From the NCBI RefSeq assembly GCF_004358205.1, contig NZ_SMYO01000007.1, forward strand, positions 62,001 to 126,000: a stretch of DNA of 64,000 nt, in the 5' to 3' direction. A program made the translations under genes and the position numbers. This DNA comes from Bacillus salipaludis. Lineage in GTDB: Bacteria > Bacillota > Bacilli > Bacillales_B > DSM-18226. The notes under the pieces are model-generated. The model ran no database searches. It had not been told where the DNA came from and saw only the letters and a program-made list of their open reading frames with translations. The stretch's first letter is position 1. Each line of letters starts with the position of its first letter. This document shows, piece after piece, positions 19,717-28,742 of the stretch.

Positions 19717-20640
19717 GTGGATATTTTTTTCTTAGGAACGGGTGCTGGAATGCCGGCAAAGCTTCGCAATGTTACATCCATTGCCTTAAAATTACTTGAA
19801 GAGCGGGGGACAATCTGGCTATTTGATGCCGGAGAGGCAACACAGCATCAAATTTTACATACTGCAATTAAACCGCGCAGAATTGAAAAAATTTTTATCA
19901 CTCACCTTCATGGCGATCATATATATGGCCTGCCCGGGCTATTATCGAGCCGTTCCTTTCAGGGGGGAGAATCGGAAGTCACCGTTTATGGTCCAAAGGG
20001 AATTAAGGAATTTATTGATGTGAGTCTTTCTGTAAGTCAGACCTATTTAAAATATAATATCACCGTCATTGAGATTGAGGATGGGATAATTTTTGAGGAT
20101 GACCAGTTTATTGTTGAAGCAGGTCTTTTAGAACATGGAATTCCGTCCTATGGTTATCGAATTGTTGAAAAGGATCGGCCGGGAACATTGCTTGCTGATA
20201 AATTGGTGGAAATAGGTGTTCGTCCAGGTCCTGTTTTTAAGAAAATCAAAAATGGTGAAACGGTTACCCTTGAAGATGGTAGAACGATTCATCCGGCAGA
20301 TTTCCTTGGACAGCCCCAAAAGGGAAGGATTATAACCATTTTAGGGGATACCAGGTATTGTGAACAGGCGGTTTCCTTGGCGGAACATGCAGATTTGTTA
20401 GTGCACGAAGCTACCTTCTCAAAAGGAGAGGAAAGGCTTGCATTTGATTATTTTCATTCCACCACACACCAAGCAGCGAAAATTGCGAAAATGTCAGGGT
20501 GTAAACAGCTATGCCTAACGCATATCAGTTCACGTTATGACCGGCATGCATCAAGAGAATTAGTAGAAGAGGCACGTGAGATTTTTCCGAATACGGATAT
20601 TGCAGAAGATTTTAAAGAAATTAATATTCCGTTGAAATGA
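19717..20640 (+). CDS. rnz: Ribonuclease Z (tRNA 3' endonuclease)
   Basis: A metallo-beta-lactamase-fold nuclease that cuts the 3' trailer from tRNA precursors lacking CCA. The 307-residue protein shows [11 protein letters not shown] at the N-terminus, zinc motif [13 protein letters not shown] (H63, H65, D67, H68), GDTRYCEQA and HEATFS with downstream THISSRY. The start is GTG at 19717 with AAAGGAG 9-10 bases upstream. Gene order zwf-rnz matches B. subtilis yqjJ-yqjK. Confidence 0.95.
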   Translation: MDIFFLGTGAGMPAKLRNVTSIALKLLEERGTIWLFDAGEATQHQILHTAIKPRRIEKIFITHLHGDHIYGLPGLLSSRSFQGGESEVTVYGPKGIKEFIDVSLSVSQTYLKYNITVIEIEDGIIFEDDQFIVEAGLLEHGIPSYGYRIVEKDRPGTLLADKLVEIGVRPGPVFKKIKNGETVTLEDGRTIHPADFLGQPQKGRIITILGDTRYCEQAVSLAEHADLLVHEATFSKGEERLAFDYFHSTTHQAAKIAKMSGCKQLCLTHISSRYDRHASRELVEEAREIFPNTDIAEDFKEINIPLK

Positions 20641-20664
20641 AATAAAATCGTTCAATAAACCAAA

Positions 20665-20697
20665 AAATGTCCTTCATCCAATCAATGAAGGACATTT
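20665..20697. terminator. Bidirectional terminator between rnz and namA
   Basis: A perfect 13-bp stem, AAATGTCCTTCAT with ATGAAGGACATTT, and a 7-base loop between convergent genes. Confidence 0.92.
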
Positions 20698-20705
20698 CTA
20701 TTCAT

Positions 20706-21725
20706 TTATATCCAGCCGCGCTTATACTGCACAGGCGTTTCAATTTCTATCCCCAGCTCTTTGGCTGCCGTTCTTGGCCAGTAAGGATCACGCAGTAGTT
20801 CCCGCGCTAAGAAAACTAAGTCAGCACGGTCATTCTGCAAAATTTCCTCAGCTTGGATCGGGGTTGTAATCAACCCAACCGCACCTGTATCAATACCCGC
20901 TTCATTCTTAATCGTTTCAGCAAATTTTACTTGGTAACCAGGGTAAACATTTATATGGGCCGGTACAACTGCACCAGAACTAACGTCGATTAAATCAACA
21001 CCTTGCTCCTTCATCCATTTACTGAAGGTTACATAATCCTCTGGTGTTAAACCTTCCTGATTGTAATCGTGTGCGGAGACTCGAACTAATAATGGGCCAT
21101 CCCATACAGTCTTAACAGCGTCAATCACTTCGCGGAGGAAGCGGTAGCGGTTTTCAGCTGAACCGCCATATTCATCGGTTCGTTTATTAGAGAGAGGTGA
21201 TAAAAATTCATTAACCAAATATCCATGAGCCCCGTGAATTTCAATCACATCAAAGTCGGCGTTTGCCGCCCGTTCTGCCCCTTTTTTGAATGCATCAACA
21301 GTCTCGGCAATTTCTGCCAGGGTCATTTCCTTTGGTGTTTTACTTTTTTCATTATAAGCAAGTGCAGAAGGAGCAAGGATTTCCCCTTCTAAAACAGCTT
21401 TTCTGCCAGCGTGGGCGAGTTGAATCCCCGTTTTAGCTCCGTGCTCTTTCATCAGACTGACTAGTTCCTTAAATCCCTCAACATGCTCATCGCTCCAAAT
21501 TCCTAAATCCTGAGGGGAGATGCGGCCTTGTGGAGTAACGGCTGTTGCCTCAACAATAATCAGTCCAACCTGACCCACCGCTCTGCTTGTATAATGGGTA
21601 CGGTGCCAGTTTTGAATATGTCCGTCTTCGTTATGACTCGAATACATGCACATTGGTGACATTACAATACGGTTTTTTAACGTAACCCCTTTAATTGTGT
21701 AGGGAGAGAATAATTTTACCGCCAT
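20706..21725 (-). CDS. namA: NADPH dehydrogenase, old yellow enzyme family (YqjM)
   Basis: An FMN-dependent ene-reductase acting on alpha,beta-unsaturated carbonyls and nitro compounds, tied to oxidative or electrophile stress. The 339-residue protein keeps the YqjM-type features: C26 and Y28 in MSPMCMYS, the [19 protein letters not shown] segment and a C-terminal [11 protein letters not shown]. The ATG at 21725 follows CAGGAGG; an in-frame codon 11 residues upstream lacks a site. It is followed on the same strand by neither operon partner nor overlap. Confidence 0.95.
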   Translation of the reverse strand: MAVKLFSPYTIKGVTLKNRIVMSPMCMYSSHNEDGHIQNWHRTHYTSRAVGQVGLIIVEATAVTPQGRISPQDLGIWSDEHVEGFKELVSLMKEHGAKTGIQLAHAGRKAVLEGEILAPSALAYNEKSKTPKEMTLAEIAETVDAFKKGAERAANADFDVIEIHGAHGYLVNEFLSPLSNKRTDEYGGSAENRYRFLREVIDAVKTVWDGPLLVRVSAHDYNQEGLTPEDYVTFSKWMKEQGVDLIDVSSGAVVPAHINVYPGYQVKFAETIKNEAGIDTGAVGLITTPIQAEEILQNDRADLVFLARELLRDPYWPRTAAKELGIEIETPVQYKRGWI

Positions 21726-21802
21726 TTTTAAACCTCCTGAATTCCTATTTAAATCCATAATTTAGTATATCAAAAGGTTTCATTTTAAAGAAAAACTCTG
21801 CT

Positions 21803-22942
21803 TCACTCTTTTTCTCTAAGATCTCTTAAGCGATATTTTGTCCCTCTCCAGACAATACCGCCCCGTTTAAAGGTCAATATACTTGCCCGGACAATTGTAT
21901 AAATAAACAATAAAGCAGAGATGGGAAAAACAAGAAATAGGGCAGGGGAAAATAAAGTCATTCTTCTGATTACCATTATATAAAGAATCCCGCTTGTTAA
22001 AATATTACCTAAGCTTAGCAGGACAATAGGTTTGCTGTTTGAAAAAATGGTAAAGAAGGGAAGAAAATGGGTTAATAGGATTCCGAAAACTGCTAAAAAA
22101 ATCATACTGATACGGTAATTTAATCCTGCAAACGTATTTTTTTCGAGCCCGACAAAGGCCTCCTTTAAGCTGCCATACCATTCTACTTCAATTAAATGGA
22201 GGGCGGTGACAATCCTCTGCGAAAAGCCTTCCTTTTTCATTCTCATTCCCAATTGAAGATCATCGTCCGGGCGCATTTTAATCCTCTCATGGGTGCCGAA
22301 CGCTTCATAAGCCTTGTTTGAAACAAGGTTAAAAGCACCAATTCCCGTACCGATTTTGGATTTAGGGTTATTTGCCCGCCACGGCCGTTTAAAATAGGAA
22401 AATCCAAACAGGAAAAAGGCAACAAATGACTTGAGCCAAAAGCTGTGGGCATTTAAATTCGGTGCTGCGGTTAAATGGTCAAGTTTATTTTTATTAAAAT
22501 AATGCAGCGCTTTTGCAAATGCATCTTTTTCATAGCGAACATCTGCATCTGTAAACAAAAGCCATTTACCAGAAGCCTGTTTGGCACCTGTATATAATGC
22601 ATGGTTTTTACCAAGCCAGCCTTCCGGTAATTCTTGTATATGAATGACCTTTATTCTTTGATCCGATCCAGCTAACTCATCAATAATTTTTCCAGTATGA
22701 TCTGTTGAACGGTCGTCTACCAGAATCCATTCGACATTTTCATAGGTTTGCTGCAATTGACTTTGGATACTTAACTTTATTTGTTGTTCTTCATTTCTTG
22801 CTGCGACAATGACTGTCAATAACTCCCCATCTACTAGACCTGTTTCATTTTCGAGAAAATCTAATTTTCTTAAACCGGCCCAGGCATCCAATATAAACGC
22901 AATCCAAACAACGATCCCCAATGAAAGTAATGTGGTTAACAT
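21803..22942 (-). CDS. Membrane-associated family 2 glycosyltransferase
   Basis: A nucleotide-sugar-dependent transferase at the membrane. The 379-residue protein has an N-terminal membrane segment (about 1-20) and a GT-A domain with VIVAARNEEQQI, VDDRSTDHT, DxD motif FTDADVRY and acceptor-side MRPDDDLQLGMRMKKEG. Three or four C-terminal membrane helices (about 275-360) follow. The layout resembles the HpnB/CrtQ-like group that glycosylates isoprenoid or lipid acceptors, but the acceptor cannot be named. It lies between namA and proI on the same strand, 59 bases from proI. Confidence 0.85.
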   Translation of the reverse strand: MLTTLLSLGIVVWIAFILDAWAGLRKLDFLENETGLVDGELLTVIVAARNEEQQIKLSIQSQLQQTYENVEWILVDDRSTDHTGKIIDELAGSDQRIKVIHIQELPEGWLGKNHALYTGAKQASGKWLLFTDADVRYEKDAFAKALHYFNKNKLDHLTAAPNLNAHSFWLKSFVAFFLFGFSYFKRPWRANNPKSKIGTGIGAFNLVSNKAYEAFGTHERIKMRPDDDLQLGMRMKKEGFSQRIVTALHLIEVEWYGSLKEAFVGLEKNTFAGLNYRISMIFLAVFGILLTHFLPFFTIFSNSKPIVLLSLGNILTSGILYIMVIRRMTLFSPALFLVFPISALLFIYTIVRASILTFKRGGIVWRGTKYRLRDLREKE

Positions 22943-23001
22943 CTATGACACTTCCCAGTCCTTTTTTTACATTTTAAAAGAACTCTCGGGAAACATCCAA
23001 T

Positions 23002-23847
23002 TTATAGGAGCTGTTCAGCTGTTTCCAGCTGGGTGCTCAATGCTTTCCCCATTTTTTTTGATTGAGCAGTGGCTGTTTTTATGCACTCAATAAATGCCTG
23101 CTGAACGCCATTTTCTTCAAGGACTCGAATACCGGCTTCGGTCGTTCCCCCAGGGCTGGTTACATCCTTGCGCAGCTGTACAGGTGGTTTTATCGATTTC
23201 CGGACCATCTCTGCTGCTCCAATTAACGTTTGTACAATCAGTTCTTGAGCAGTTTCCTTATTTAGGCCGATTTCTACTGCGCTATTTTCCATCGCTTCAA
23301 TCAGATAATAAATATAGGCAGGGCCGCTTCCTGAAAGTCCTGTCACAGCATCAAGATGTTCTTCTTCAACAATAGTAGTTAATCCTACTGTGTTGAAAAG
23401 CTTTTTCGCCATTTCCATTTGCTCATCTGACACACGTTCATTGACCGCAATGGCAGTTGCTGATAATCCAACTGCTGCTGACGTGTTTGGCATCGATCTG
23501 ATAATTGCCATTGGTTTTTTAGCTAAAACCTCTATTGTTTTGATTGAAACCCCGGCGAGAACTGAAATTACCAGCATTTGTTCCGTTAGGTACTCCCGAA
23601 TCTTGGCTATCGCAGTTGCGGCATCCTTAGGTTTCATTGCTAAAATGACAATATCCGCTCCGTCAAAGAGTGCACACATGTCGTAAGAGGCGCTTACCCC
23701 ATAGCGATTACGAAGCTTGTGCAGCCTTTCCTCGTTTGAATTATTTGTTACCCAAATATTTTCTCTTTCCATTAACCCATTTTCCAGAACACCCGAAATG
23801 AACGCTTCAGCCATAGAACCTGCACCAATAACTGCCATTTTTTTCAT
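23002..23847 (-). CDS. proI: Pyrroline-5-carboxylate reductase
   Basis: Last step of proline synthesis, reducing pyrroline-5-carboxylate with NAD(P)H. The 281-residue protein has the Rossmann start MAVIGAGSMAEAFISG and the conserved segments MPNTSAAVG and GLSGSGPAYIY, and the C-terminal VTSPGGTTEAGI. The ATG has AAGGAGG upstream. A proline-type T-box leader on the same strand lies further upstream (24071-24324), so expression should rise when uncharged tRNA-Pro accumulates. A dispersed GC-rich repeat separates leader and gene. Confidence 0.95.
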   Translation of the reverse strand: MKKMAVIGAGSMAEAFISGVLENGLMERENIWVTNNSNEERLHKLRNRYGVSASYDMCALFDGADIVILAMKPKDAATAIAKIREYLTEQMLVISVLAGVSIKTIEVLAKKPMAIIRSMPNTSAAVGLSATAIAVNERVSDEQMEMAKKLFNTVGLTTIVEEEHLDAVTGLSGSGPAYIYYLIEAMENSAVEIGLNKETAQELIVQTLIGAAEMVRKSIKPPVQLRKDVTSPGGTTEAGIRVLEENGVQQAFIECIKTATAQSKKMGKALSTQLETAEQLL

Positions 23848-23885
23848 GTTACAGCCTCCTTCTTATTTTATTCATTAGAAGAGTG

Positions 23886-24016
23886 GTTGATTTCCGCTCC
23901 AGGATCCTCGCTTTCCGCGGGGCAGGCGGTGAGCCTCCTCGGCGCTGAAAGCGCCTGTGGGGTCTCACCTGTCCCGCTGCTCCCGCTGGAGTCTCGCACC
24001 ATCCGCTTCAATCAAC
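23886..24016. repeat. Dispersed GC-rich palindromic repeat, family A copy 1
   Basis: 131 bp bounded by inward-facing GTTGATT on both sides. On the minus strand it reads GAAGCGGATGGTGCGAGACT at one end, then GAGACCCCACAGGCGC and CGAGGAGGCTC in the middle, and TGGAGCGGAAATCAAC at the other end. The same blocks in the same order occur at 56860-57048. It is far richer in GC than its surroundings and has internal inverted repeats. It encodes no convincing protein. Confidence 0.85.
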
Positions 24017-24070
24017 GTCTCACTTAACCTATTTAAAAACAAAAATCTTTTAGAAAACAGCTTCTTTAAA

Positions 24071-24324
24071 AACAAAAAGACCTTTCATCCGTAAAGGACG
24101 AAAGGTCTATCTTCCGTGGTACCACCTTCATTGACCCCTTTTAAAATACAAAAGGGTCACTCGACTCCGATAACGCCGGATTTGCGTTAGGTTTTCCTAA
24201 AAGCTCATAAGGTAGGTTCAATGATTAAGAGGGTGGTGAAGCCTTTCAGCCTTTAGAGCTTCACTCTCTTTCACCGTTACTCATTTACTGGCCTTATTCA
24301 TCGCTTTAAACGAATCAAATTTTA
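24071..24324 (-). promoter_or_regulatory. T-box riboswitch, predicted proline-specific, upstream of proI
   Basis: Read on the minus strand, the leader has a long Stem I region, then the T-box antiterminator element AAGGTGGTACCACGG (24114-24128), which includes the tRNA acceptor-pairing TGG. A terminator follows: GACCTTTC pairs with GAAAGGTC (24079-24087 with 24100-24108), then TTTTT. A candidate specifier in GAACCTA is CCU (24216-24214), a proline codon, consistent with the proI gene downstream. The terminator lies about 225 bases before the proI start. Confidence 0.9.
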
Positions 24325-24330
24325 ATTGTG

Positions 24331-24360
24331 ATTATGCATTATAAACAGCCTGTCTGTCAA
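24331..24360 (-). promoter_or_regulatory. Sigma-A promoter for the T-box/proI transcript
   Basis: On the minus strand, TTGACA (24360-24355) and CATAAT (24336-24331) are separated by 18 bases, just upstream of the T-box leader. A TATAAT inside the spacer is too close to this -35. Confidence 0.65.
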
Positions 24361-24505
24361 GGGATTAATTTATTGAATTTTTTATTTTTTCCAAAAAAAT
24401 TATGTGAAAATAATGACATTTTCTGAGAAAATCGGTACACTTTATTTTATAATCAAATTTTTGCATTCGGAAATTTTATAACAATAATGTTACGGGGGTA
24501 TAAGA

Positions 24506-25465
24506 ATGACAGAATGGAAAGAGGGAATTGCTAAAATTACGCTGCCGACTCCGTTTGAGGTAGGAGATGTAAATGCCTATTTGATTAAGGGAGAGAGGTT
24601 AACGCTTATTGACGCAGGAGTAAAAACGAAAGAATGCTGGAATTCACTGAAAACGCAAATGGCTGATTTGCATGTAAGTCCTGATGATATTGAACAAGTC
24701 ATTTTGACTCACCATCACCCCGACCATGTCGGTATGCTTGATTTTTTACCCGATACGATTGAACTGTTCGGCCACCCGCTAAATGAGCGATGGATTCATC
24801 CGACAGAAGAATTTTTTCAGGTGCAGGAGGAATTTTTTACTGCGCTATTCCATCAATTTGGGTTGCCCAAGGAATATTTACCTTCCCTTGAAAATTTGCG
24901 AAAAACGTTAAAATATTCATGCAATCGTTCACTGACCGGACATTTACATGAAGGGATGACACCTCCGGGACTCAGCGGTTGGCAGGTTATAGAAGCACCC
25001 GGTCATGCTCAAAGTCACATTGCGCTTTTTCGTGAAAAGGACGGTGTTTTAATTGGCGGAGATCTTATTTTGGCCCATATCTCCCCAAATCCGCTGCTTG
25101 AGCCGCCGCTTTTGGGAGAAACAGAAAGGCCAAAACCACTCTTGCAGCATAATGAATCGATGAAAAAATTGTTATCTTATCCGATTTCTGTTGTGTACAC
25201 AGGGCATGGGGATGAGGTTTATCAATTAAAAGAACTAATCGAAAAAAGACTTACTCGGCAGCATGAACGGGCCATGACAGTTCTTGACTGGTTAAGGGAA
25301 GAGCAGTTAAGTGTTTTTGAAATTTGCAAACGGCTTTTTCCGGCCGTTTATAAACGTGAATTGCTGTTGACAATATCAGAGACCGTTGGACAGCTTGACT
25401 ATTTATCATCCATTGGTGAAATTACTAATAAAGACACGCAGCCTGTTCTTTTTCAGGCCAGATGA
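24506..25465 (+). CDS. yqjP: Metallo-beta-lactamase-fold hydrolase YqjP
   Basis: A cytoplasmic MBL-fold protein, probably a hydrolase of a thioester or similar small substrate; the actual substrate is unknown. The 319-residue protein has the di-metal motif LTHHHPDHVGML near residue 71, EAPGHAQSHIAL (ligand His), GGDLIL (bridging Asp) and YTGHGDEV (last His). The C-terminal 90 residues resemble the winged-helix-like tail of LACTB2-type proteins. ATG at 24506 follows GGGGGT. The next gene is 9 bases downstream, so yqjP-yqjQ form an operon, as in B. subtilis. Confidence 0.9.
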   Translation: MTEWKEGIAKITLPTPFEVGDVNAYLIKGERLTLIDAGVKTKECWNSLKTQMADLHVSPDDIEQVILTHHHPDHVGMLDFLPDTIELFGHPLNERWIHPTEEFFQVQEEFFTALFHQFGLPKEYLPSLENLRKTLKYSCNRSLTGHLHEGMTPPGLSGWQVIEAPGHAQSHIALFREKDGVLIGGDLILAHISPNPLLEPPLLGETERPKPLLQHNESMKKLLSYPISVVYTGHGDEVYQLKELIEKRLTRQHERAMTVLDWLREEQLSVFEICKRLFPAVYKRELLLTISETVGQLDYLSSIGEITNKDTQPVLFQAR

Positions 25466-25474
25466 GGTGATAAA

Positions 25475-26272
25475 TTGGTTAGGGAACATTTAAAAGGCAA
25501 ACATATTGTCATCACTGGCGCCTCAGGGGGGATTGGTGCGGAAATTGCTAAGCTATCCGCTGCAAGCGGAGCCAATCTTGTCCTTTTGGCAAGAAGCATC
25601 GAAAAGCTGGAACAGCTGCAAAGTGAATTACAACAGAAACATCATGTCAAAGTGGTTATTTTTCAGCTTGATGTGTCTGATACCGAAAAAGTTCAAGAAG
25701 TTTTTCAGCGCATTTTTGCGGAAATGGGTTCGGTCGATATCCTTGTGAATAATGCCGGCTTTGGAGTTTTCCGTGAAGCCCACGCGGCGACAATGGATGA
25801 AATCAAGGGGATGTTTGAGGTAAATGTGGTTGGGTTAATGGCGTGCACAAGTATGGTGCTGCCGAAAATGCGTGAGCGGCGTTTCGGCCATATCATCAAC
25901 ATTGCCTCCCAAGCCGGAAAAATTGCCACACCAAAATCAAGCGTTTATTCGGCAACAAAGCATGCTGTTCTTGGTTATACGAATTCACTAAGGCTGGAAT
26001 TGGCTGATTATAATGTTCAAGTCACTTCGGTGAATCCAGGTCCGATTGCTACCAACTTTTTTAATATTGCTGACGAAAAAGGAACTTATGTGAAAAACGT
26101 TCAGCGATTTATGCTTAAACCGGATTACGTTGCTGAGAAAGTGGTTAATAGCATGCTTACAAAGACAAGAGAAATCAACCTCCCGCGCTGGATGAATATG
26201 GGCAGCGTTGTCTACGTTCTTTTTCCAAGGCTGTTTGAACGAATTGGGAAAAAGGCATTTAATCAAAAATAA
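25475..26272 (+). CDS. yqjQ: Short-chain dehydrogenase/reductase YqjQ
   Basis: A classical SDR oxidoreductase. The 265-residue protein has the cofactor motif TGASGGIGAEIA near residues 14-25, NNAGFG near 92, the catalytic serine in NIASQAG, and YSATKHA (Tyr-x-x-x-Lys). The start is TTG, about 7 bases after GAGGTGAT, and is only 9 bases from the yqjP stop. The substrate is unknown; a basic residue after the glycine-rich loop (LLARSIEKL) suggests NADPH preference. A short inverted repeat after the stop (GCCGC...GCGGTTTTT) may terminate transcription. Confidence 0.92.
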   Translation: MVREHLKGKHIVITGASGGIGAEIAKLSAASGANLVLLARSIEKLEQLQSELQQKHHVKVVIFQLDVSDTEKVQEVFQRIFAEMGSVDILVNNAGFGVFREAHAATMDEIKGMFEVNVVGLMACTSMVLPKMRERRFGHIINIASQAGKIATPKSSVYSATKHAVLGYTNSLRLELADYNVQVTSVNPGPIATNFFNIADEKGTYVKNVQRFMLKPDYVAEKVVNSMLTKTREINLPRWMNMGSVVYVLFPRLFERIGKKAFNQK

Positions 26273-26305
26273 GCCGCTGCTTCTGTGGCGGTTTTTCTTT
26301 TCTGA

Positions 26306-26500
26306 TTAACCTGTTAAAAATTCATACACCGTATCATTGATTACCTCATACAAATTCGCTTCCGGTTCTTCTGTTATCATCTCTAGTACCCGATGATAAA
26401 GTTCTTCTAATTCTTTTCCACTCATCGGCAATGAATCTGCCTCGGTATAGTACTGTTTAAAACAATTTTTTATCATTTTGATTACCAGTTTTTTATCCAC
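26306..26500 (-). CDS. yqzH: YqzH-like small protein
   Basis: A 64-residue acidic protein of unknown function, starting MDKKLVIKMIKNCFKQYY. It matches the YqzH family in size, start and position, divergent from the Y-family polymerase gene. GTG at 26500 is chosen because GAGGTG lies 7 bases upstream; a longer in-frame start at 26548 lacks a site. The gap to the polymerase gene has two LexA-type boxes, so it may belong to the SOS regulon. No motif hints at activity. Confidence 0.7.
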   Translation of the reverse strand: MDKKLVIKMIKNCFKQYYTEADSLPMSGKELEELYHRVLEMITEEPEANLYEVINDTVYEFLTG

Positions 26501-26581
26501 AGCTATGCACCTCAATCCCATTATACTGTTTTTTTGTTTCATCACCACATTGGAAAATTGTCATTAAATTCCCATTGAATA

Positions 26582-26634
26582 CGAACGCATATTCGCTTAA
26601 AATAAAGAATATAATATAAAGGAACTGATGTTCG
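26582..26634. promoter_or_regulatory. Two LexA (SOS) boxes between yqzH and polYB
   Basis: CGAAC-GCAT-ATTCG at 26582-26595 and GGAAC-TGAT-GTTCG at 26621-26634 each match 9 of 10 fixed positions of the Bacillus LexA consensus CGAAC-N4-GTTCG. A TATAAT lies between them (26610-26615). The second box covers part of the polYB leader, 27 bases before its start. Starts of these boxes are 39 bp apart. Confidence 0.85.
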
Positions 26635-26660
26635 CATTTATGACCATGGAGGGAAGAAAT

Positions 26661-27920
26661 ATGGTCGATTACAGCACAGCACCGCAAAATAAAATTCTAT
26701 GTGTAGACATGAAGAGCTTCTATGCAAGCTGTTCAGCTGTCATTTACGGCCTTGATCCGATGCAGTGCTATTTAGTTGTGGCCGGCAATCATGATCGCCA
26801 GGGGAGTGTGGTACTTGCAGCTTCACCAAGGGTGAAAAAGGAATTTGGTATTAAAACTGGTTCTAGGCTGTTCGAGATTCCCAATGATCCGCGTATTCAA
26901 GTAGTTGAGCCGAAAATGGCTACTTATTTACGAATTTCCACAGAAATTAGCCGTGTTTTCAATCGCTATGTTCCAAAGGAAGCCATTCATACGTATAGCG
27001 TGGATGAAAGTTTTATAAAAGTGGATGGTGCCATCCATCTTTGGGGGGATGCCTATACCATTGCCCAAAAAATAAAGAGTGACATTGAGCGGGAGTTCCA
27101 ACTGCCATGTGCGGTTGGAATCGGGCCGAATATGTTAATGGCGAAGCTTTGTCTTGATTTGGATGCAAAGAAAAAGGGGGTTGAAGAATGGACGTATGAG
27201 GATGTACCGACAAAGCTGTGGAGTGTGTCGCCGCTTAGGGAAATGTGGGGAATAGGCAGAAGGGTTGAAAAAACATTAAATGGAATGGGCATTTTTACAG
27301 TCGGACAGCTGGCCCGTTATGATTTAGAAAAGTTAGAAAAGAAATTCGGCATTATGGGCAACCAGCTTTACTATCATGCCTGGGGAATTGACCTTTCGGA
27401 GTTAGGCGCACCAATTGTCGAAGGACAAATCAGTTTTGGAAAAAGCCAAATTCTCTTAAGGGATTATAAAGAGGAAGAAGAAATCAAGCATGTGATTTTA
27501 GAAATGTGTGAGGAAGTGGCGCGAAGGGCAAGAATGCATCGAAAGGTCGGGCGAACGATTAGCCTTGGAATTGGCTACAGTCAGGATGAATTGGGAGGAG
27601 GATTCTACCGCTCAAGGACAATTACACAGCCGACGAATGTGACAATGGAGCTTTACCGTGTTTGTCTTGAGTTGTTTTATGAGCACTATAATGGCAAAAC
27701 CGTAAGGCAAATTTCGCTCGCACTCGGCAATATTGTCGATGACAAGGAGCTTCAGCTTGATTTGTTTGATATGGATGCATATAAAAAACGAGATTTGGGT
27801 TATGTAGTAGACTCCATTCGCAGCCGTTTTGGGGCAGGTTCCTTATTGCGGGCTGTTTCCTACACGGCAGCAGGAACCGCCAAGCATCGAGCTACACTCG
27901 TTGGCGGGCATAAAATGTAA
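26661..27920 (+). CDS. polYB: Y-family translesion DNA polymerase (YqjW/UvrX type)
   Basis: An SOS-type error-prone polymerase related to UmuC. The 419-residue protein has CVDMKSFYASCSA (Asp near 16) and YSVDESFIKV (Asp-Glu near 115-116), with AVGIGPNMLMAKLCLDLDAK and helix-hairpin-helix MWGIGRRVEKTLNGMGI. QLDLFD near the C-terminus is a beta-clamp binding motif. ATG at 26661 follows GGAGGGA; the upstream in-frame ATG at 26628 lies inside a LexA box. With the YolD-like gene downstream it makes the usual polYB-yolD pair. It is the second Y-family polymerase here, after dinB. Confidence 0.93.
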   Translation: MVDYSTAPQNKILCVDMKSFYASCSAVIYGLDPMQCYLVVAGNHDRQGSVVLAASPRVKKEFGIKTGSRLFEIPNDPRIQVVEPKMATYLRISTEISRVFNRYVPKEAIHTYSVDESFIKVDGAIHLWGDAYTIAQKIKSDIEREFQLPCAVGIGPNMLMAKLCLDLDAKKKGVEEWTYEDVPTKLWSVSPLREMWGIGRRVEKTLNGMGIFTVGQLARYDLEKLEKKFGIMGNQLYYHAWGIDLSELGAPIVEGQISFGKSQILLRDYKEEEEIKHVILEMCEEVARRARMHRKVGRTISLGIGYSQDELGGGFYRSRTITQPTNVTMELYRVCLELFYEHYNGKTVRQISLALGNIVDDKELQLDLFDMDAYKKRDLGYVVDSIRSRFGAGSLLRAVSYTAAGTAKHRATLVGGHKM

Positions 27921-27921
27921 A

Positions 27922-27986
27922 AGAAAAGCTAGAGCGCCTTGATCAAGGGCTGTAGACCAAAGAGCCCCTAGGCGCTGCAGCTAGAC
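27922..27986. repeat. Dispersed palindromic repeat, family B copy 1 (short form)
   Basis: 65 bp beginning AGAAAAGCTAGAGCGCC and ending GGCGCTGCAGCTAGAC; the two ends are near inverted repeats of one another. The same ends flank a 202-bp element at 54152-54353. It lies between polYB and the yolD-like gene, so it would be part of their shared transcript as a hairpin. Confidence 0.75.
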
Positions 27987-28030
27987 AAAAATAAACTTTT
28001 TTGATTTATGTATGAAAGAAGGTGAGGCGG

Positions 28031-28366
28031 ATGATTCGTGACCGTGGAAGAATCAAATGGACATCAATGATGCTTCCCGAGCATGTCAAACTGCTCAGGA
28101 ATTGGGTAAAGGAAGATCGGTATGAAAATAGAAAAGAAATGGATGAGCAGCAGCTTGAGCTAATGAATGAAACCTTGGTTGAGGCAATTGAGTTTGATCA
28201 ATTTGTGACGATTACCTATTACAGAAATTTCAACTATGAAATCGTCATTGGGAAAATCCATTATTGGGACGAAATGACCCAAAAGCTCCATGTGGTTGAC
28301 CGATTTGAAGGAGCGCATCGTATCCCCATTCGCGAAATTGCCGACATCCGGTTGACCGATGTGTAG
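28031..28366 (+). CDS. yqjX: YolD-like protein
   Basis: A small protein of the YolD family, found next to UmuC-like polymerases in Firmicutes and proposed to act with or regulate them; direct function is not established. The 111-residue protein shows the family start MIRDRGRIKWTSMMLPEH and the beta-rich core ITYYRNFNYEIVIGKIHYWD ending with IPIREIADI. ATG at 28031 is chosen over GTG at 28022, which overlaps the AAGGTGAGG site. It lies 110 bases after polYB, likely under the same LexA control. Confidence 0.88.
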   Translation: MIRDRGRIKWTSMMLPEHVKLLRNWVKEDRYENRKEMDEQQLELMNETLVEAIEFDQFVTITYYRNFNYEIVIGKIHYWDEMTQKLHVVDRFEGAHRIPIREIADIRLTDV

Positions 28367-28380
28367 TTTCAAACGAAATA

Positions 28381-28411
28381 AAAAAGAGCGGCTGATAACA
28401 ACCGCTCTCAA
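28381..28411. terminator. Bidirectional terminator between yqjX and the CDGSH gene
   Basis: A 7-bp stem (AGAGCGG with CCGCTCT) and a 10-base loop. The minus-strand direction has a long T run. Confidence 0.82.
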
Positions 28412-28414
28412 TAA

Positions 28415-28621
28415 TTAATCTTCTTGAGGAACCCGAACCTGGGATTCGAAATTACCTTTATGTGAGCCGTCACAAAAAGGTTTATTTTTCGATAATCCGC
28501 AGCGGCAAAGGGAAAAGGATGGCTTTGTTGTATAAATATTTCCTGAACCGTCGATTAATTCCACATCACCTGTAATTCGATAGGATCCGTTATCATTTAC
28601 CTTGATTTGAACTTTTGACAT
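28415..28621 (-). CDS. CDGSH iron-sulfur domain protein
   Basis: A small 2Fe-2S protein, thought to serve in electron or cluster transfer in the cytoplasm. The 68-residue protein has the signature C-x-C-x8-C-D-G-S-H: C39, C41, C50 and H54 in CRCGLSKNKPFCDGSHKG. The N-terminal half is a short beta-rich stretch. ATG at 28621 has AGGGAG upstream; a TTG six bases earlier is less well spaced. It is monocistronic and convergent with yqjX. Confidence 0.9.
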   Translation of the reverse strand: MSKVQIKVNDNGSYRITGDVELIDGSGNIYTTKPSFSLCRCGLSKNKPFCDGSHKGNFESQVRVPQED

Positions 28622-28742
28622 TCCCAACACTCCCTAAGAATATTTATTATATTTGTAACTTGAAAAACCTTAAGCAGATAAATAAGAGCATAAAAAAACA
28701 TATGATACAATCATCATATGTCAATAAAGGGGGCTTTTAAAC

